Shown: piece after piece, positions 54,675 to 63,998 of the stretch
Position numbering within the stretch: position 1 is the first letter of the stretch
Layout: each line of letters starts with the position of its first letter
Assembly: GCA_964567745.1 (NCBI GenBank)
Contig: CAZMNY010000025.1
Location: forward strand, 61,198 to 125,197
Direction of reading: 5' to 3'
From: CAZMNY01 sp964567745
Lineage (GTDB): Bacteria; Planctomycetota; Planctomycetia; Pirellulales; Pirellulaceae
DNA length: 64,000 nt
Made by a program: the position numbers and the translations under genes
The notes under the pieces: generated by a model
The model's input: only the letters and a program-made list of their open reading frames with translations
Databases searched by the model: none
Told to the model about the DNA's origin: nothing

Positions 54675-55095
54675 CCTTCTCCAAAGGGTCAATTTGCCGA
54701 TCGATGCCAGAGGCTCGCAACACAGCGATATGGTCGTCGAGCCGATTCCGATTATAACCCGATCAACATCGCGATGGGTGTCCGTGGCCGGGTCTTCCAG
54801 GTTTCCAGCCGCAGTTTGCCGTTTATGTCTCCTCCAATCATCCGGTTTGGCTGGTCGGTAAGCACTTTGATACGTTGCGGCTTCGGCAATTTGGCACTGG
54901 CAAGCCATTGGCACCCGCGGCTTTGACCGTTCGGCACTGGCACGCAAATCTTTATTTTGGTCGAGTGCGCCGTGGCGCCCTGCGTCCGCGACTGCGCATA
55001 CGCCGCAACCAACCCAGGGCGGCGCTTGCGGCTTCGCCTCATGACGCCCCTGGGCTGTTGTGTTGCGCGGTCGGTGCTGCACAAACGTCTGCAGG
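54675..55095. other. Intergenic region with repeats upstream of the WD40 gene
   Basis: 421 bases with no gene. It contains a GGCACTGGCAAGCCATTGG element (about 54891-54909) and a CCAGGG..CCCTGG palindromic repeat (55008-55072). The WD40 promoter should lie close to 54690-54770. Confidence 0.55.
55008..55072 (+). repeat. Palindromic repeat, family of CAACCCAGG elements
   Basis: Contains CAACCCAGGGCGGCGCTTG, CGGCTTCGCCTCATGACG and CCCCTGGGCTGTTGTG. The reverse complement of 59800-59890 carries the same sequence with few changes, so the two copies are inverted relative to each other, 4.8 kb apart. Confidence 0.85.
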
Positions 55096-55656
55096 TTACG
55101 GCAGCCTCACCGTTTCGCCGTCCGCTTTGGTCACCAAACTAAGGAACACGCCGATGTCGATGTGGCCGAAATGAATCGGACCGAACCGTCGGCGAGCGCT
55201 GCGCTGAATCCGCCTGGATAAGCGGTCCCGAGTCCCATCAGCGGCTTGTCGGGATCGAATTTCAAGTCGTCCGGTTTCGTCCAGATGACTGAGGCTTCGT
55301 CGTTGACTTCGAGCGCAAGGATTGTGTTCGAAGTGCCGTCGGTAATCTTGGCGAATGACGCCTTCTCATTGCCCGCAACGATCGCGCCAGGTCCGGTCGG
55401 GACCAGGTAATTCGAATGGGTGGGTGGCGAGTTCCCGCTCGGGTTGCGATAGAACTGAGGCATCATGGGAATCAGCTTCTTGTTGTGCTCGCTGTCCCAC
55501 GGCTCGTCCAAATGGAACTGGTCGTAGAGTTGGCCATAATCCATATACGGCAGAATGTGGACTCGCCAACTGAGCAGCGGATTGCCGTCCTCATCGAAAT
55601 TCGCGCGAGCCGGGAAATTGCCTCCATACGTATCGGCTAACAGCAACGTCTCGTCA
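55096..55656 (-). pseudogene. DUF1559-family protein remnant, N-terminally truncated and frameshifted
   Basis: The minus strand encodes the C-terminal part of a DUF1559 protein (planctomycete pilin-like exported protein): LLSWRVHILPYMDYGQLYD, ITDGTSNTILALEV and AYPGGFSAALADGSVRFIS. After FISAT the frame breaks: a one-base change is needed to continue as IDIGVFLSLVTKADGETV, ending at TAA 55098-55096. The N-terminal pilin-like helix is missing, and the sequence upstream is a dispersed repeat (55657-55697) directly abutting the remnant. So this is a decaying gene. Confidence 0.85.
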
Positions 55657-55697
55657 CACCAAGACCCCAACGAGCTTGCTCGTTCGGTGAATGAGAC
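55657..55697 (-). repeat. Partial copy of the 75-bp repeat family abutting the DUF1559 remnant
   Basis: CACCAAGACCCCAACGAGC then TTGCTCGTTCGGTGAAT, the same as the region at 33077-33109. It sits exactly where the remnant's N-terminus would continue. A CCACTGGCTTGCCAGTG palindrome follows at about 55709-55725. Confidence 0.85.
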
Positions 55698-55769
55698 TCA
55701 CTCTAGCGAGCCACTGGCTTGCCAGTGCTGACCGACCATAACGGCGCCCACATCGTCCTTGTTTGCAGC

Positions 55770-56849
55770 TTAGAAGAGCCGTTTCTGATGCGTTTCGTCG
55801 CCGAGGATCCGGGCGTCGTGCCCCAGCTCGTTGAGAAAGTTGCAGAAGCTCGCATCGCCGTGAGTGCAATAGATCCGCCGCGGTTCAACTCGCTCGACGC
55901 ACTCGATCAGCTCGTCAAAGTCAGCGTGATCGCTCAGCGGAATCGCTTCGTCGACTCCAAGCCGATATTTGGTGCGCGGGTCAAGCGCCCAACCCGTGAC
56001 GGCGATTTCAACACGACGAGCCGGTAATTCGAGATAGCTGCCGCGTTGCCCTTTCGGCGGTGTGACGATGACACTGGGTTGATCGGCACAGGGTTGATCG
56101 GCACAGGGTTGATCGGCACAGGGTTGATCGGCACAGGGTTGATCGGCGCCGGACTCTTTCACTCCGGTTTGCGTATTGATATCTTCATCGTGCTTGTCGC
56201 TCGCGTGCCGGAATTCGCGGACATCGCCCAAGTCACAGCCGAACTGGTTATAGATTTGACTGATCGCGAACGTCTTCGGATGCTGCAGCACTCGCATGCC
56301 TCGGTCGGTGAGTGCCTTCGTCACCTCTTGGCTCTTGCCTAGCGAATAAGCTCGAATGATCGGCGTGCGATCGTCTTTCCAGGCGGACTCGATCGAGTCG
56401 ACCAGCCGTTGCCACGTCTCGTCTCTCGGCGGGAATCGGTACTTGGCTTGTCCAAACGTGGTTTCCATAACCAGTACGTCGGCGGTTCGCAGCTCGGCCT
56501 TTCCCGCCGTCAAGGATTCGTGGAGCCGAAAGTCACCGGTGTAGAGCAGGCTTTGATGCAGGTCTTCGACGAACAACATCGCGGCACCCAAAATGTGGCC
56601 CGCCGGCAGCGCCGCAAAACGCGTATCGTCCAGCTCGATGAACTCGCCCACCGCCATCGTCTTCACTTGGCGATGCTCGCCCATTCGATGACGATAGAGC
56701 GCACACGTTGGCGCCGTGGCGTAGGCGAGCTCGTGCGGCCCCATATGATCCGCGTGAGCATGTGACACGAAACCACGAGGTTGACGTCGACAAATGTCGA
56801 CGCCCAAATCGATGCTCGTAATCTTCAGGCCACGGTCGTAGTGGAACAC
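55770..56849 (-). CDS. Metallo-beta-lactamase/beta-CASP exonuclease-like protein with ADQPC repeats
   Basis: 359 aa, GTG start. MBL-fold metal ligands: HAHADH at 30-35, H85 (PAGHILGA), D106 (YTGDF) and a late HAD in IPLSDHADFDE. Bacterial relatives are the ligase-associated DNA exonucleases and RNA 3'-processing nucleases; no ligase is adjacent. Residues 235-259 are five ADQPC-type pentapeptides encoded by a 15-bp minisatellite, inserted in the variable beta-CASP region and adding cysteines not expected in the family. The start lies at the edge of an AGTCGCCTTTCGC palindrome, which may have altered the N-terminus. Confidence 0.82.
   Translation of the reverse strand: MFHYDRGLKITSIDLGVDICRRQPRGFVSHAHADHMGPHELAYATAPTCALYRHRMGEHRQVKTMAVGEFIELDDTRFAALPAGHILGAAMLFVEDLHQSLLYTGDFRLHESLTAGKAELRTADVLVMETTFGQAKYRFPPRDETWQRLVDSIESAWKDDRTPIIRAYSLGKSQEVTKALTDRGMRVLQHPKTFAISQIYNQFGCDLGDVREFRHASDKHDEDINTQTGVKESGADQPCADQPCADQPCADQPCADQPSVIVTPPKGQRGSYLELPARRVEIAVTGWALDPRTKYRLGVDEAIPLSDHADFDELIECVERVEPRRIYCTHGDASFCNFLNELGHDARILGDETHQKRLF
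56076..56150 (-). repeat. 15-bp minisatellite, five units
   Basis: Unit GGGTTGATCGGCACA on the plus strand; four exact copies and a fifth ending in GGCGCC. In frame within the MBL nuclease gene, encoding ADQPC pentapeptides on the minus strand. Confidence 0.95.
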
Positions 56850-56927
56850 AGTCGCCTTTCGCTCCGCGAAAGTAGACGGTTTCGAAAGGCGACTATTACA
56901 AAGACGGCTAGTGCGACTTATGCCCGG

Positions 56928-57857
56928 TTAGACGCTAGCCACCTCGGCATCTTGTTCACTCTGTTCGTCGCCCGCTTCTTCTTCGACAGGCGCCGGCGGA
57001 TCCCAAAGTTCGTTCAAGACTTTGGCTGCGTTGCGAACGATGTTGTCTTTCGAGCCGGTCGATTTCAGGGGCGATGGGGCCAGTGTGATCGGCCCTTGGT
57101 ATTCCATGGCGACGAGCGCTTTGAACAGGTCGGCGATCTTCGCTAAACCATCTTCTCTGGGAAACTCACGCTGCGATGAATCGATTGTATCGAAATCGGC
57201 TTCGGGCGAAATGTCGGCGACAAAGATGGCGACAATCTTCGCGGCGCCGAGGTTGGCGACTTGCTCGATCGAACCGCCCGCCAGCTGCCAATGCCAGGTG
57301 TCGAGAGCGAGCCCGATGTTGTCAGCTGCAAGCGTCTCGATGAACGCCAGCAGGTCGTCGGCCTGTTGGATGAATTGGAATTGCCCGTCGCCTCGCTCCG
57401 CCGCCGCGCCGCGGACACCGAGTCCAAGCTGCATGCCGTGTTCGCTGAGCAACGTCGCGACCTGCGCGATTCGCGTACGGTGACGCTCGAAATTCTCGTG
57501 GTAGGGCATCTCGTCGGAAGTGGCTTCAAGCGTGTGAACGCACCGCAGAGCTTTGGCGGACTTCGCCACTTCCAAGGCGGACTTCAGCGTTTCGAGGCTC
57601 TTGGCGAATTGAGCGTCGTTGCCGGCTAGCGAAATGGGCAATTCGAATTGGCCGACGGGAAGATGCAAAAACTGAGTGGCTTCCGTCAGTCCGTGTTTGG
57701 CCGAACGCTGAATCACTTCAGTCATATCGATGTCCAAACATTGGAATCCGTAGGTCAAAGCCAATTCATTCAATTCGCTTTGGCGAGCGACGATGCCGAG
57801 CTTGGATGCGTTCAGGTTCTTATGGATGGAGATGGAGACCGGTTCTGTTTCAACCAT
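56928..57857 (-). CDS. Sugar phosphate isomerase/epimerase family TIM-barrel protein
   Basis: 309 aa. Xylose-isomerase-like TIM barrel (AP endonuclease 2 superfamily): strand motifs CLDIDMTEVIQ, CVHTLEATSDEMPYHENFERH, LGVRGAAAE, IGLALDTWHW (metal-binding D and H region) and IVAIFVADISPEA, then YQGPITLAPSP. Some canonical metal-ligand positions look changed (LAPSP where EP or ELxP is common, LGLGVRGA where LEN is common), so catalysis may differ. It has an acidic C-terminal tail (VEEEAGDEQSEQDAE). Substrate unknown. Minus strand, start 300 bases from the divergent uppP. Confidence 0.75.
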   Translation of the reverse strand: MVETEPVSISIHKNLNASKLGIVARQSELNELALTYGFQCLDIDMTEVIQRSAKHGLTEATQFLHLPVGQFELPISLAGNDAQFAKSLETLKSALEVAKSAKALRCVHTLEATSDEMPYHENFERHRTRIAQVATLLSEHGMQLGLGVRGAAAERGDGQFQFIQQADDLLAFIETLAADNIGLALDTWHWQLAGGSIEQVANLGAAKIVAIFVADISPEADFDTIDSSQREFPREDGLAKIADLFKALVAMEYQGPITLAPSPLKSTGSKDNIVRNAAKVLNELWDPPAPVEEEAGDEQSEQDAEVASV

Positions 57858-58156
57858 GGCGTATCTGTTCCTTCTGCTTAATGCATTGGTTATGGAAGCC
57901 GGCGGAGGGAGCGAACTGCCTCAAATCCGCGGTGCTGGCTCCGGTCGCGCTAAAGAGCGGACGCGAGAAGGACCCATTATGTCAGATCACCACGATCGCT
58001 CCAAGGTGGGCCTGCCGCCAAACGACGTTCCCCCCAACGTGGGCGACAATCGAACGCCGTTTGGCCAAATCACCCAATTCCAATCTTGCTCGCTTTCGCT
58101 CAAAAAGCGCACAATGGCCCGCCTGCTCACCGAAAATGCCAACCAAGGGGACCCAT

Positions 58157-58957
58157 GTGGAATTGTGGCAAGTTCTGATTCTCGCGACGATCCAGGGCGT
58201 CACCGAGTTTCTTCCTATCAGCTCAAGCGGCCATTTGGTCATCGTCGCCGCCCTGACCGGTGTTAAGGACAACATCGTCGAGGTCAATATTGTGCTGCAC
58301 GTTGGCACTCTGTTTTCCATCCTCGTTTTCTACTGGCACAGAATCTGGCGACTGATCAATGAAGATCGCAAAGTGATCGCTCTGTTGATCGTCGGCACCG
58401 TGCCGGCCGTCGTAATCGGCGTCACGCTCAAAGCTTCCATACCCGAGATCCTTGAGAGTCCGTTACTTGCCGGCTGCATGTTGCCCTTCACCGGAATCAT
58501 GCTGGTGTGGGCGGCGAGCAACAAGCAGGGAAAGACGTCGTACGATCAGCTGACGTACGGCCAGTCGTGTCTGATTGGGTTGGCTCAAGCCATCGCCATT
58601 CTTCCCGGCATCTCCCGCAGCGGCTCGACCATTTCTGCCGGATTGAAACTAGGCCTGTCGCCCCAGTCCGCCGCCACATTTTCATTTCTACTCGCCATTC
58701 CGGTGATCGGGGGCGCCGGATTGCTTGAAGTGAAAGACCTGATCGGCGACCTCGATGCTGGCGGTGTGAAGACCGGCACCGACCTCTGGCTGTTGGCTGT
58801 CGGTGCCGTGGTCTCCTTTATTGTTGGCCTCGCATCGCTCAACTGGCTGGTTCGACTCCTTGAAAAGGGCCGGCTCAGTTGGTTCGCCTGGTGGTGCATT
58901 CCGTTTGGTGTGAGCGTTATCATCTGGCAACTGGTTACAATGAATATGACAACGTGA
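58157..58957 (+). CDS. uppP: Undecaprenyl-diphosphatase (BacA family)
   Basis: 266 aa from a GTG with AAGGGG 6 bases upstream; longer in-frame extension is not homologous. Integral membrane enzyme that recycles undecaprenyl pyrophosphate for peptidoglycan and polysaccharide export. Signature 1 is EFLPISSSGHL at 17-27 and signature 2 is PGISRSGSTISAG near 155. Eight membrane segments are apparent. Family length is normal. It supports peptidoglycan-type lipid carrier recycling in this organism. Confidence 0.95.
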   Translation: MELWQVLILATIQGVTEFLPISSSGHLVIVAALTGVKDNIVEVNIVLHVGTLFSILVFYWHRIWRLINEDRKVIALLIVGTVPAVVIGVTLKASIPEILESPLLAGCMLPFTGIMLVWAASNKQGKTSYDQLTYGQSCLIGLAQAIAILPGISRSGSTISAGLKLGLSPQSAATFSFLLAIPVIGGAGLLEVKDLIGDLDAGGVKTGTDLWLLAVGAVVSFIVGLASLNWLVRLLEKGRLSWFAWWCIPFGVSVIIWQLVTMNMTT

Positions 58958-59019
58958 TGTTGTTCGGTCACCTTCGCACATCGGTCTTGCAAGACAGGCG
59001 CATCGGCAGAAGCTAGCCA

Positions 59020-59772
59020 ATGGGATCTTCTAACGACATCGGCCTACCTCAAGACGCATCGCGGCGATTCCATACAACTCGCTGGAGCATCGTGACCGAC
59101 GCGGCGTCGGGCGAAACGGAATCGAGTCGCGTGGCGCTCGAAAAATTGTGTCAGGCGTACTGGTTTCCGATCTACGCGTTCGCTCGCCGACAAGGCAACT
59201 CGGCGCAAGATTCGGCCGACTTGACTCAAGGATTTTTTCTTCACTTGTTGAGCTGCGGCGCGTTGGATGCAGCTGATCCGAGCCGTGGTCGGTTTCGAAC
59301 TTTTCTGCTCGCATCGTTTCGAAACTACTGCATCAACGACCATCGTGACGCATCGGCGAAGAAGCGAGGCGGTGATGTCTCCATCGTTTCGTTCGACGTC
59401 GATGATGGTGAGTCGAAGTATGGCAGCCATCCATCGGACGACGCCACCGCGGAAGCTCAGTTCGAACGCGAGTGGGCGTTGACGTTGATTGACCGAGTTT
59501 ACGATCGATTGGAAGCCGAGTTTTCGGAGGCGGGCCGCAAGAATCTTTTTGACGCCGTTCGACACCGGCTCGCCGGCGCTCCTGGAGAAGAAACGTATAC
59601 CGAAATCGCGGAACGGCTCGGGATGATGCCGACCGCATTAAAGGTTGCCGTACACCGAATGCGAGCTCGTTTTCGCGAGTTAGTGCGCGACGAAGTGCGG
59701 CAGACCATCGGCGACTCGGACGATGTCGACGACGAATTACTTCGATTGTTTTCTACGTTTCAGTCGTCGTAG
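59020..59772 (+). CDS. ECF-type RNA polymerase sigma factor
   Basis: 250 aa. It opens with RRFHTTRWSIVTDAASG, a start common in planctomycete ECF factors. Region 2 includes DSADLTQGFFLHLLSCG, the linker RGRFRTFLLASFRNYCIND, and region 4 the helix-turn-helix GEETYTEIAERLGMMPTAL followed by KVAVHRMRARFRELVR. It lies 547 bases upstream of a Ser/Thr kinase on the same strand with repeats in between, mirroring the sigma/kinase pair at the start of the window. Confidence 0.92.
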   Translation: MGSSNDIGLPQDASRRFHTTRWSIVTDAASGETESSRVALEKLCQAYWFPIYAFARRQGNSAQDSADLTQGFFLHLLSCGALDAADPSRGRFRTFLLASFRNYCINDHRDASAKKRGGDVSIVSFDVDDGESKYGSHPSDDATAEAQFEREWALTLIDRVYDRLEAEFSEAGRKNLFDAVRHRLAGAPGEETYTEIAERLGMMPTALKVAVHRMRARFRELVRDEVRQTIGDSDDVDDELLRLFSTFQSS

Positions 59773-60319
59773 GCGAGTCATTGACGGAACGGGAATCGTT
59801 TGCGCGTTGCCCCGAAGGGGCACCACATAACAGCCCAGGGGAAGTCTTGAGGCGAAGCCGCAAGCGCCGGCCTGGGTTGGTCGTCGCCCTAAACGCAGCC
59901 CTGAAAGGGCGAAACAACCGTGCATCGCGACGATTCCCGATGACGTCATCGCCGTCGAGTTGTAGCGCCCTTGCAGGACTAGCGTCTAAATGACCATCCC
60001 ACCCGGGGCGGCGCACTACGGCTTCGCCGGGATTGTTGGGCGGCGCGTCTAGCTACATTTGCATTCTTCACTTTGTACGGAGAGTCTTGCTCTCAAAACG
60101 CGCTTGCTCGTTCGGTGAGCAAGATTCAACGCTGCCAAACAATGCTTGGTTCAGATATTCACGTTCCACGCATGATTGCGATCGGATCCACACTTTTTTC
60201 GGTAACCTTCGCCGTCCCTCGGTTTAGATAGGAATAGAGGGCCGAAAACGGTGGTCTCGTGCTGGGCGGCAGCCGAGCAGCACAGGACGGCTCGGCTACA
60301 ATGAAATGTGGAGCACCCA
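59773..60319. other. Repeat-rich intergenic region between sigma factor and kinase
   Basis: 547 bases without a gene. It contains the inverted partner of the CAACCCAGG repeat (59800-59890), a CACCCGGGGCGGCGCACTACGGC-type element (about 60000-60022), and a weak GCTTGCTCGTTCGGTGA fragment of the 75-bp family (about 60101-60126). No terminator is obvious. Confidence 0.6.
59800..59890 (-). repeat. Palindromic CAACCCAGG repeat, inverted copy
   Basis: Plus strand carries CACATAACAGCCCAGGGG, GAGGCGAAGCCGCAAGCG and CCGGCCTGGGTTGGTCG. Reverse complement matches 55008-55072. Confidence 0.85.
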
Positions 60320-63300
60320 ATGACGCAGAGTCCATCAAACACGGGCCAACCAAACAGGGGCCAGCCAAACACGGGCCAGTCGAGCGGCGCTCGGCCTTGT
60401 CCAACGTGCGGCACGGCGATGCCGGCCAATTCGAAGCACCAGACATGCCCGAAGTGCCTGTTGGGCTTGGCGCTGGGCGGGCAGCGCGCGGATGGCCGAG
60501 CCAATGTGACGACGAGCCCGCATGTGCGGCCTGAGGCGCAAAGCGGCGATGGTTGGTCGGTTGCTGAATTGGAGGCGAGATTCCCGCAGCTCGAGTTTCT
60601 GGGGTTGATTGGCAAAGGCGGGATGGGCACCGTGTACAAAGTGCGGCAGAAGGCGCTCGACCGAATCGCCGCCCTGAAAGTGCTCCCGGCGCGAGCCAGC
60701 GGCGACGCTTCCTTTGAAGAACGATTCGTTCGCGAAGCGCGCACGCTTGCCAAGCTCGGGCATCCGAACATCGTCACCGTGTTTGAGTTCGGCGAGCAAG
60801 ATGGGCTCTATTTCTTTCTGATGGAATATGTCGACGGCGTAAACCTTCGCAGTTTGATGAGCGACGGGTCGCTGAGCGGTTCGGAGGCGCTGTCGATTGT
60901 CGGGCAGATCTGCGATGCACTTCAGTACGCGCATGAGATGGCGATCGTGCATCGTGACATCAAGCCAGAGAACGTGCTCATCGATCAACGCGGTTCGGTC
61001 AAGATCGCCGATTTCGGGTTGGCGAAGATTCTCGAGAAGCCCGCGCTCGACATGACTCTAACCGGTGCCCATCAAGTCGTCGGCACGCTGAACTACATGG
61101 CGCCCGAACAGCGCGAGCGGCCCGCGGACGTCGATCATCGCGCCGACATCTACTCGCTCGGCGTCGTCTTCTATGAACTGCTGACCGGCGAGCTGCCGCT
61201 TGGCCGGTTCGCCCCGCCATCAAAACGATCGGGCGTTCACAGCGAGCTCGATGATGTGGTCATGCGTTCGCTCGAGAAGGATCCTGAGGAGCGATATCAA
61301 CACGCCGACGATTTGAAGACGGATTGCGATCGAGCATCTTCGCTGGAACATGCCACTCAGCCCCAGCGTACGCCGGAGCCGGCGGCACACGGCGCGGCGG
61401 ACGCGGGCGAAGCTCAGCGAGCGCGTCGAGCTTCCATACTAACCGTACCTTGTTCGTTGCCCACGACTCTCGAAGGCATTTATGACTACGTCGGCATCCT
61501 TCGCTTGGAGGGCGAACAGCTGACGCTTCAGTATCGAGGTCAGGAGGCGTTTTTTGGATCCAGCCCGATGGGGACGAAAGAGGTCGTCCTTAACTTGGAC
61601 CAGATCGATTCGATCCAATTCACACGCGGCGTCCGATGGCACAAGGTCTACGTGACGCCACTCGACTTGAATTGCGTGACAGGACTGCCTGGGTTTGAAC
61701 GAGGGCGGATTCAGATCTTGATCGCGCGAGCGGATCGTGAGGCGGCGGAAACGATCATCCGCCAGTGCGGCAATATCAGTTCCGTTCGATGTCTTGTGCC
61801 CGATCCGCCCAGCGAGCGCGAGACGCGGCAAGCGATTCGGATGCCGGCGATTGGGCTGGCCGCCTACGCGATTCTATCGATCCTATCTCTACTCGGTCTC
61901 GGCGGCTCATTCGCGGTTAGAAATACGTTCATCGGCATTGGTGCATTTGAGTATGCTTGGCTAGGCGCCGGCTCGTTCGTCTTCGTCGCGTTCCAGTGTT
62001 TCATTCTCTGGGGCGCTCTGGAGATGTATCACGGGCGGCATCGCAAACTGGCTCAAGCTGCTTCGATAGCCAGCTTGGTTCCGCTTTCGCCGTGGAGCGT
62101 GTTGGGGATTGGGATGGGTGTTTGGTCGCTCATCGCGCTCAGGCGAGACGACGTGGTCGAGTACTTCGCTCGCGTAGGCAACGCCGGAATCGATGAGGAA
62201 GCGCGTGAGCGGCGACCGGGCAAACCGTCGGGCGATGCGGAGATTCGACTGGAGGCGGCGAGTCGTTTGCGGTTCTCAACGGCGGCGCTGAGGCTTTGCG
62301 GATGCGCGAGTATGTTATTGTTGGCGACGGGCGTCGCGCTGATGCTCACGAACATCAGTGTCGGTCTGTGGCCGACTGGGCTCGCATGGCGCCAGCAACT
62401 CGGGTTGGCAATCATTGCGGGCGCCTTTCCAGGATGTTTCCTCATGCGAACCCAGACCAACTTGCCGCGTCGTCGGCTGCTTGGACTGTCGATCCTCGGA
62501 TTGTTGCCAATCAGTTTGGTTTGGCCATTGTCGGTTTGCTTTTCGGTGTGGACGCTGAGCGTTCTGCACGACCCGGATGTGATGGAATTGCAGAGTCGCG
62601 CCGCATTGCCTCACACGACCACTCCTCGGGCGATGCGAGCGTTCTTTTTGGCTCTCATCGTTGCGACCGTTCCCGCCTTCGTCATTCAGACGGTGTGGCA
62701 ACGTTCAAACAAAACGGTTCGCGACCGCTACGTCGTGGTCGATCAATTGGTGCGCAAGTCGCCGGATGAAGTACAAGCCGAAGTCGACTGGAAGGCTGCC
62801 AGTCGAGTGTTGCAGTCGAGGCTCGACGATTTGAACCTCAAGGGACAAGTCGGTTTGCAGGACCCGGCGTATCGTCGCGTCGCCTGGTCGATGTTCATGA
62901 GCGAGGCTGAGATTCAGCGGGCCGTTCGGATTTGCCGGATCCGAGGTCAGATTGAGCTGGCGATTCTCGCGGACGAGGACTTAAGCGACGCCGGTGACTC
63001 AACTGACGGCGAGACGACTGATCTTGAGTACGCCGCGGGAGATCCCGACTACACGGTTGCCGGTTTGCGGATTGCCATACTCTCATCGACACGTTGGACC
63101 ATGTCTGAGCCGGCCATTGATGATGTCGACACTCCGGACAAATCCTCGGGTCGGAATCAGACCGTGCGTTTTGAGTTGACCGATGAGGGTCGCGGCAGTC
63201 TGTTAGAGAAGTGGCGTGGTGCGTTGGAGGATCGAGCGAAAGAGGCGAAACAAACGTTGCGAGTCGGCCTGATTATTGATGGCAAGGTGTGCGGGACAGG

Positions 63301-63481
63301 TCAGATTGAAGGGGCGAAGAATTTCGATTTCGAGCGTCCGATTACGCTGAGCGGATCCTATCCGATGCGTACCGAAGAGGAATGGATTTCGATACTCAAG
63401 TCGGGTCCAACGCCTGACGAATTTACTATTAGCGAGCCGCCATTGACTGAGTCGTCTCGAGACGAGCCAACGCGCAAGTGA
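60320..63481 (+). CDS. Membrane Ser/Thr protein kinase with zinc-ribbon N-terminus and SecD-like C-terminal domain
   Basis: 1053 aa from the ATG with GGAG upstream; a GTG four codons earlier is possible. A zinc ribbon C27xxC30..C43xxC46 (CPTCGTAM, TCPKC) follows a GQPN repeat. Hanks kinase domain about 91-345: GKGGMGTVY 98-106, K120, HRDIKPEN 211-218, DFG 231-233, APE 261-263. Several membrane helices lie between about 505 and 800. The C-terminal part (about 820-1035) resembles the SecD/SecDF periplasmic P1 region: IELAILADEDL, RFELTDEGRGSLLEKW, VGLIIDGKVCGTGQIEG and SYPMRTEEEWISILKSG. It is paired with the upstream sigma gene. Confidence 0.9.
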   Translation: MTQSPSNTGQPNRGQPNTGQSSGARPCPTCGTAMPANSKHQTCPKCLLGLALGGQRADGRANVTTSPHVRPEAQSGDGWSVAELEARFPQLEFLGLIGKGGMGTVYKVRQKALDRIAALKVLPARASGDASFEERFVREARTLAKLGHPNIVTVFEFGEQDGLYFFLMEYVDGVNLRSLMSDGSLSGSEALSIVGQICDALQYAHEMAIVHRDIKPENVLIDQRGSVKIADFGLAKILEKPALDMTLTGAHQVVGTLNYMAPEQRERPADVDHRADIYSLGVVFYELLTGELPLGRFAPPSKRSGVHSELDDVVMRSLEKDPEERYQHADDLKTDCDRASSLEHATQPQRTPEPAAHGAADAGEAQRARRASILTVPCSLPTTLEGIYDYVGILRLEGEQLTLQYRGQEAFFGSSPMGTKEVVLNLDQIDSIQFTRGVRWHKVYVTPLDLNCVTGLPGFERGRIQILIARADREAAETIIRQCGNISSVRCLVPDPPSERETRQAIRMPAIGLAAYAILSILSLLGLGGSFAVRNTFIGIGAFEYAWLGAGSFVFVAFQCFILWGALEMYHGRHRKLAQAASIASLVPLSPWSVLGIGMGVWSLIALRRDDVVEYFARVGNAGIDEEARERRPGKPSGDAEIRLEAASRLRFSTAALRLCGCASMLLLATGVALMLTNISVGLWPTGLAWRQQLGLAIIAGAFPGCFLMRTQTNLPRRRLLGLSILGLLPISLVWPLSVCFSVWTLSVLHDPDVMELQSRAALPHTTTPRAMRAFFLALIVATVPAFVIQTVWQRSNKTVRDRYVVVDQLVRKSPDEVQAEVDWKAASRVLQSRLDDLNLKGQVGLQDPAYRRVAWSMFMSEAEIQRAVRICRIRGQIELAILADEDLSDAGDSTDGETTDLEYAAGDPDYTVAGLRIAILSSTRWTMSEPAIDDVDTPDKSSGRNQTVRFELTDEGRGSLLEKWRGALEDRAKEAKQTLRVGLIIDGKVCGTGQIEGAKNFDFERPITLSGSYPMRTEEEWISILKSGPTPDEFTISEPPLTESSRDEPTRK

Positions 63482-63640
63482 ATGCTCTCGATCATGCCGT
63501 GTGGTTTGCTGGTAGAGTTGGGATTGAGGCGACGGCTTGATGGCGGGAGTGGTTTGAGGTTGGCTTTCCCCGTTGTCGATTTGGGGTAGAATAGTGTGTT
63601 GAGAGACGGTCGTTTGTTTTTAGTCACGAGTTTCATTTTT

Positions 63641-63998
63641 GGGGGCGAATTGGATTCGACCGGATAGTTGGAAGTGAAGGTCGCGTGTCGTGGTTGGTCA
63701 GTTGGCCACGTTAAAAGCTGACCAAAACCTTAATTGCAGACGAAAACCTCGTCTTGGCTGCCTAGTAAAGGCTGCCCCGGCTGCGAAGTCTAATCGGAGG
63801 GCTTCAAAAGCTGGTCACCAAATCCGAATCGCCTTGAGTCACGCCGAGTACGCTCGAGGTTAAAAACCGTTCTCAGCTAGTCTTCTTGGAACCTGGTCGA
63901 CAGGGGTCCAAGCGGGCGAAACCCCAAAGAGTCGACTACACACGTAGACGCTTTCATGGAAATGTCGCGGGACGCGGGTTCGATTCCCGCCGCCTCCA
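63641..63998 (+). ncRNA. ssrA: Transfer-messenger RNA (tmRNA)
   Basis: The 5' GGGGGCG and 3' CGCCTCC (63991-63997) form the 7-bp acceptor stem; discriminator A63998 is followed by CT, so the CCA end is not encoded. GGGGGCGAATTGGATTCGAC is the standard tmRNA opening. The T arm is GCGGG TTCGATT CCCGC (63974-63990). The tag reading frame runs 63736-63765 from resume codon GCA: A-D-E-N-L-V-L-A-A then TAG. About 160 bases upstream (63482-63640) hold TAGAAT near 63587 as a possible -10 box; nothing else is seen there. tmRNA rescues stalled ribosomes and tags the nascent chain for proteolysis. Confidence 0.95.
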
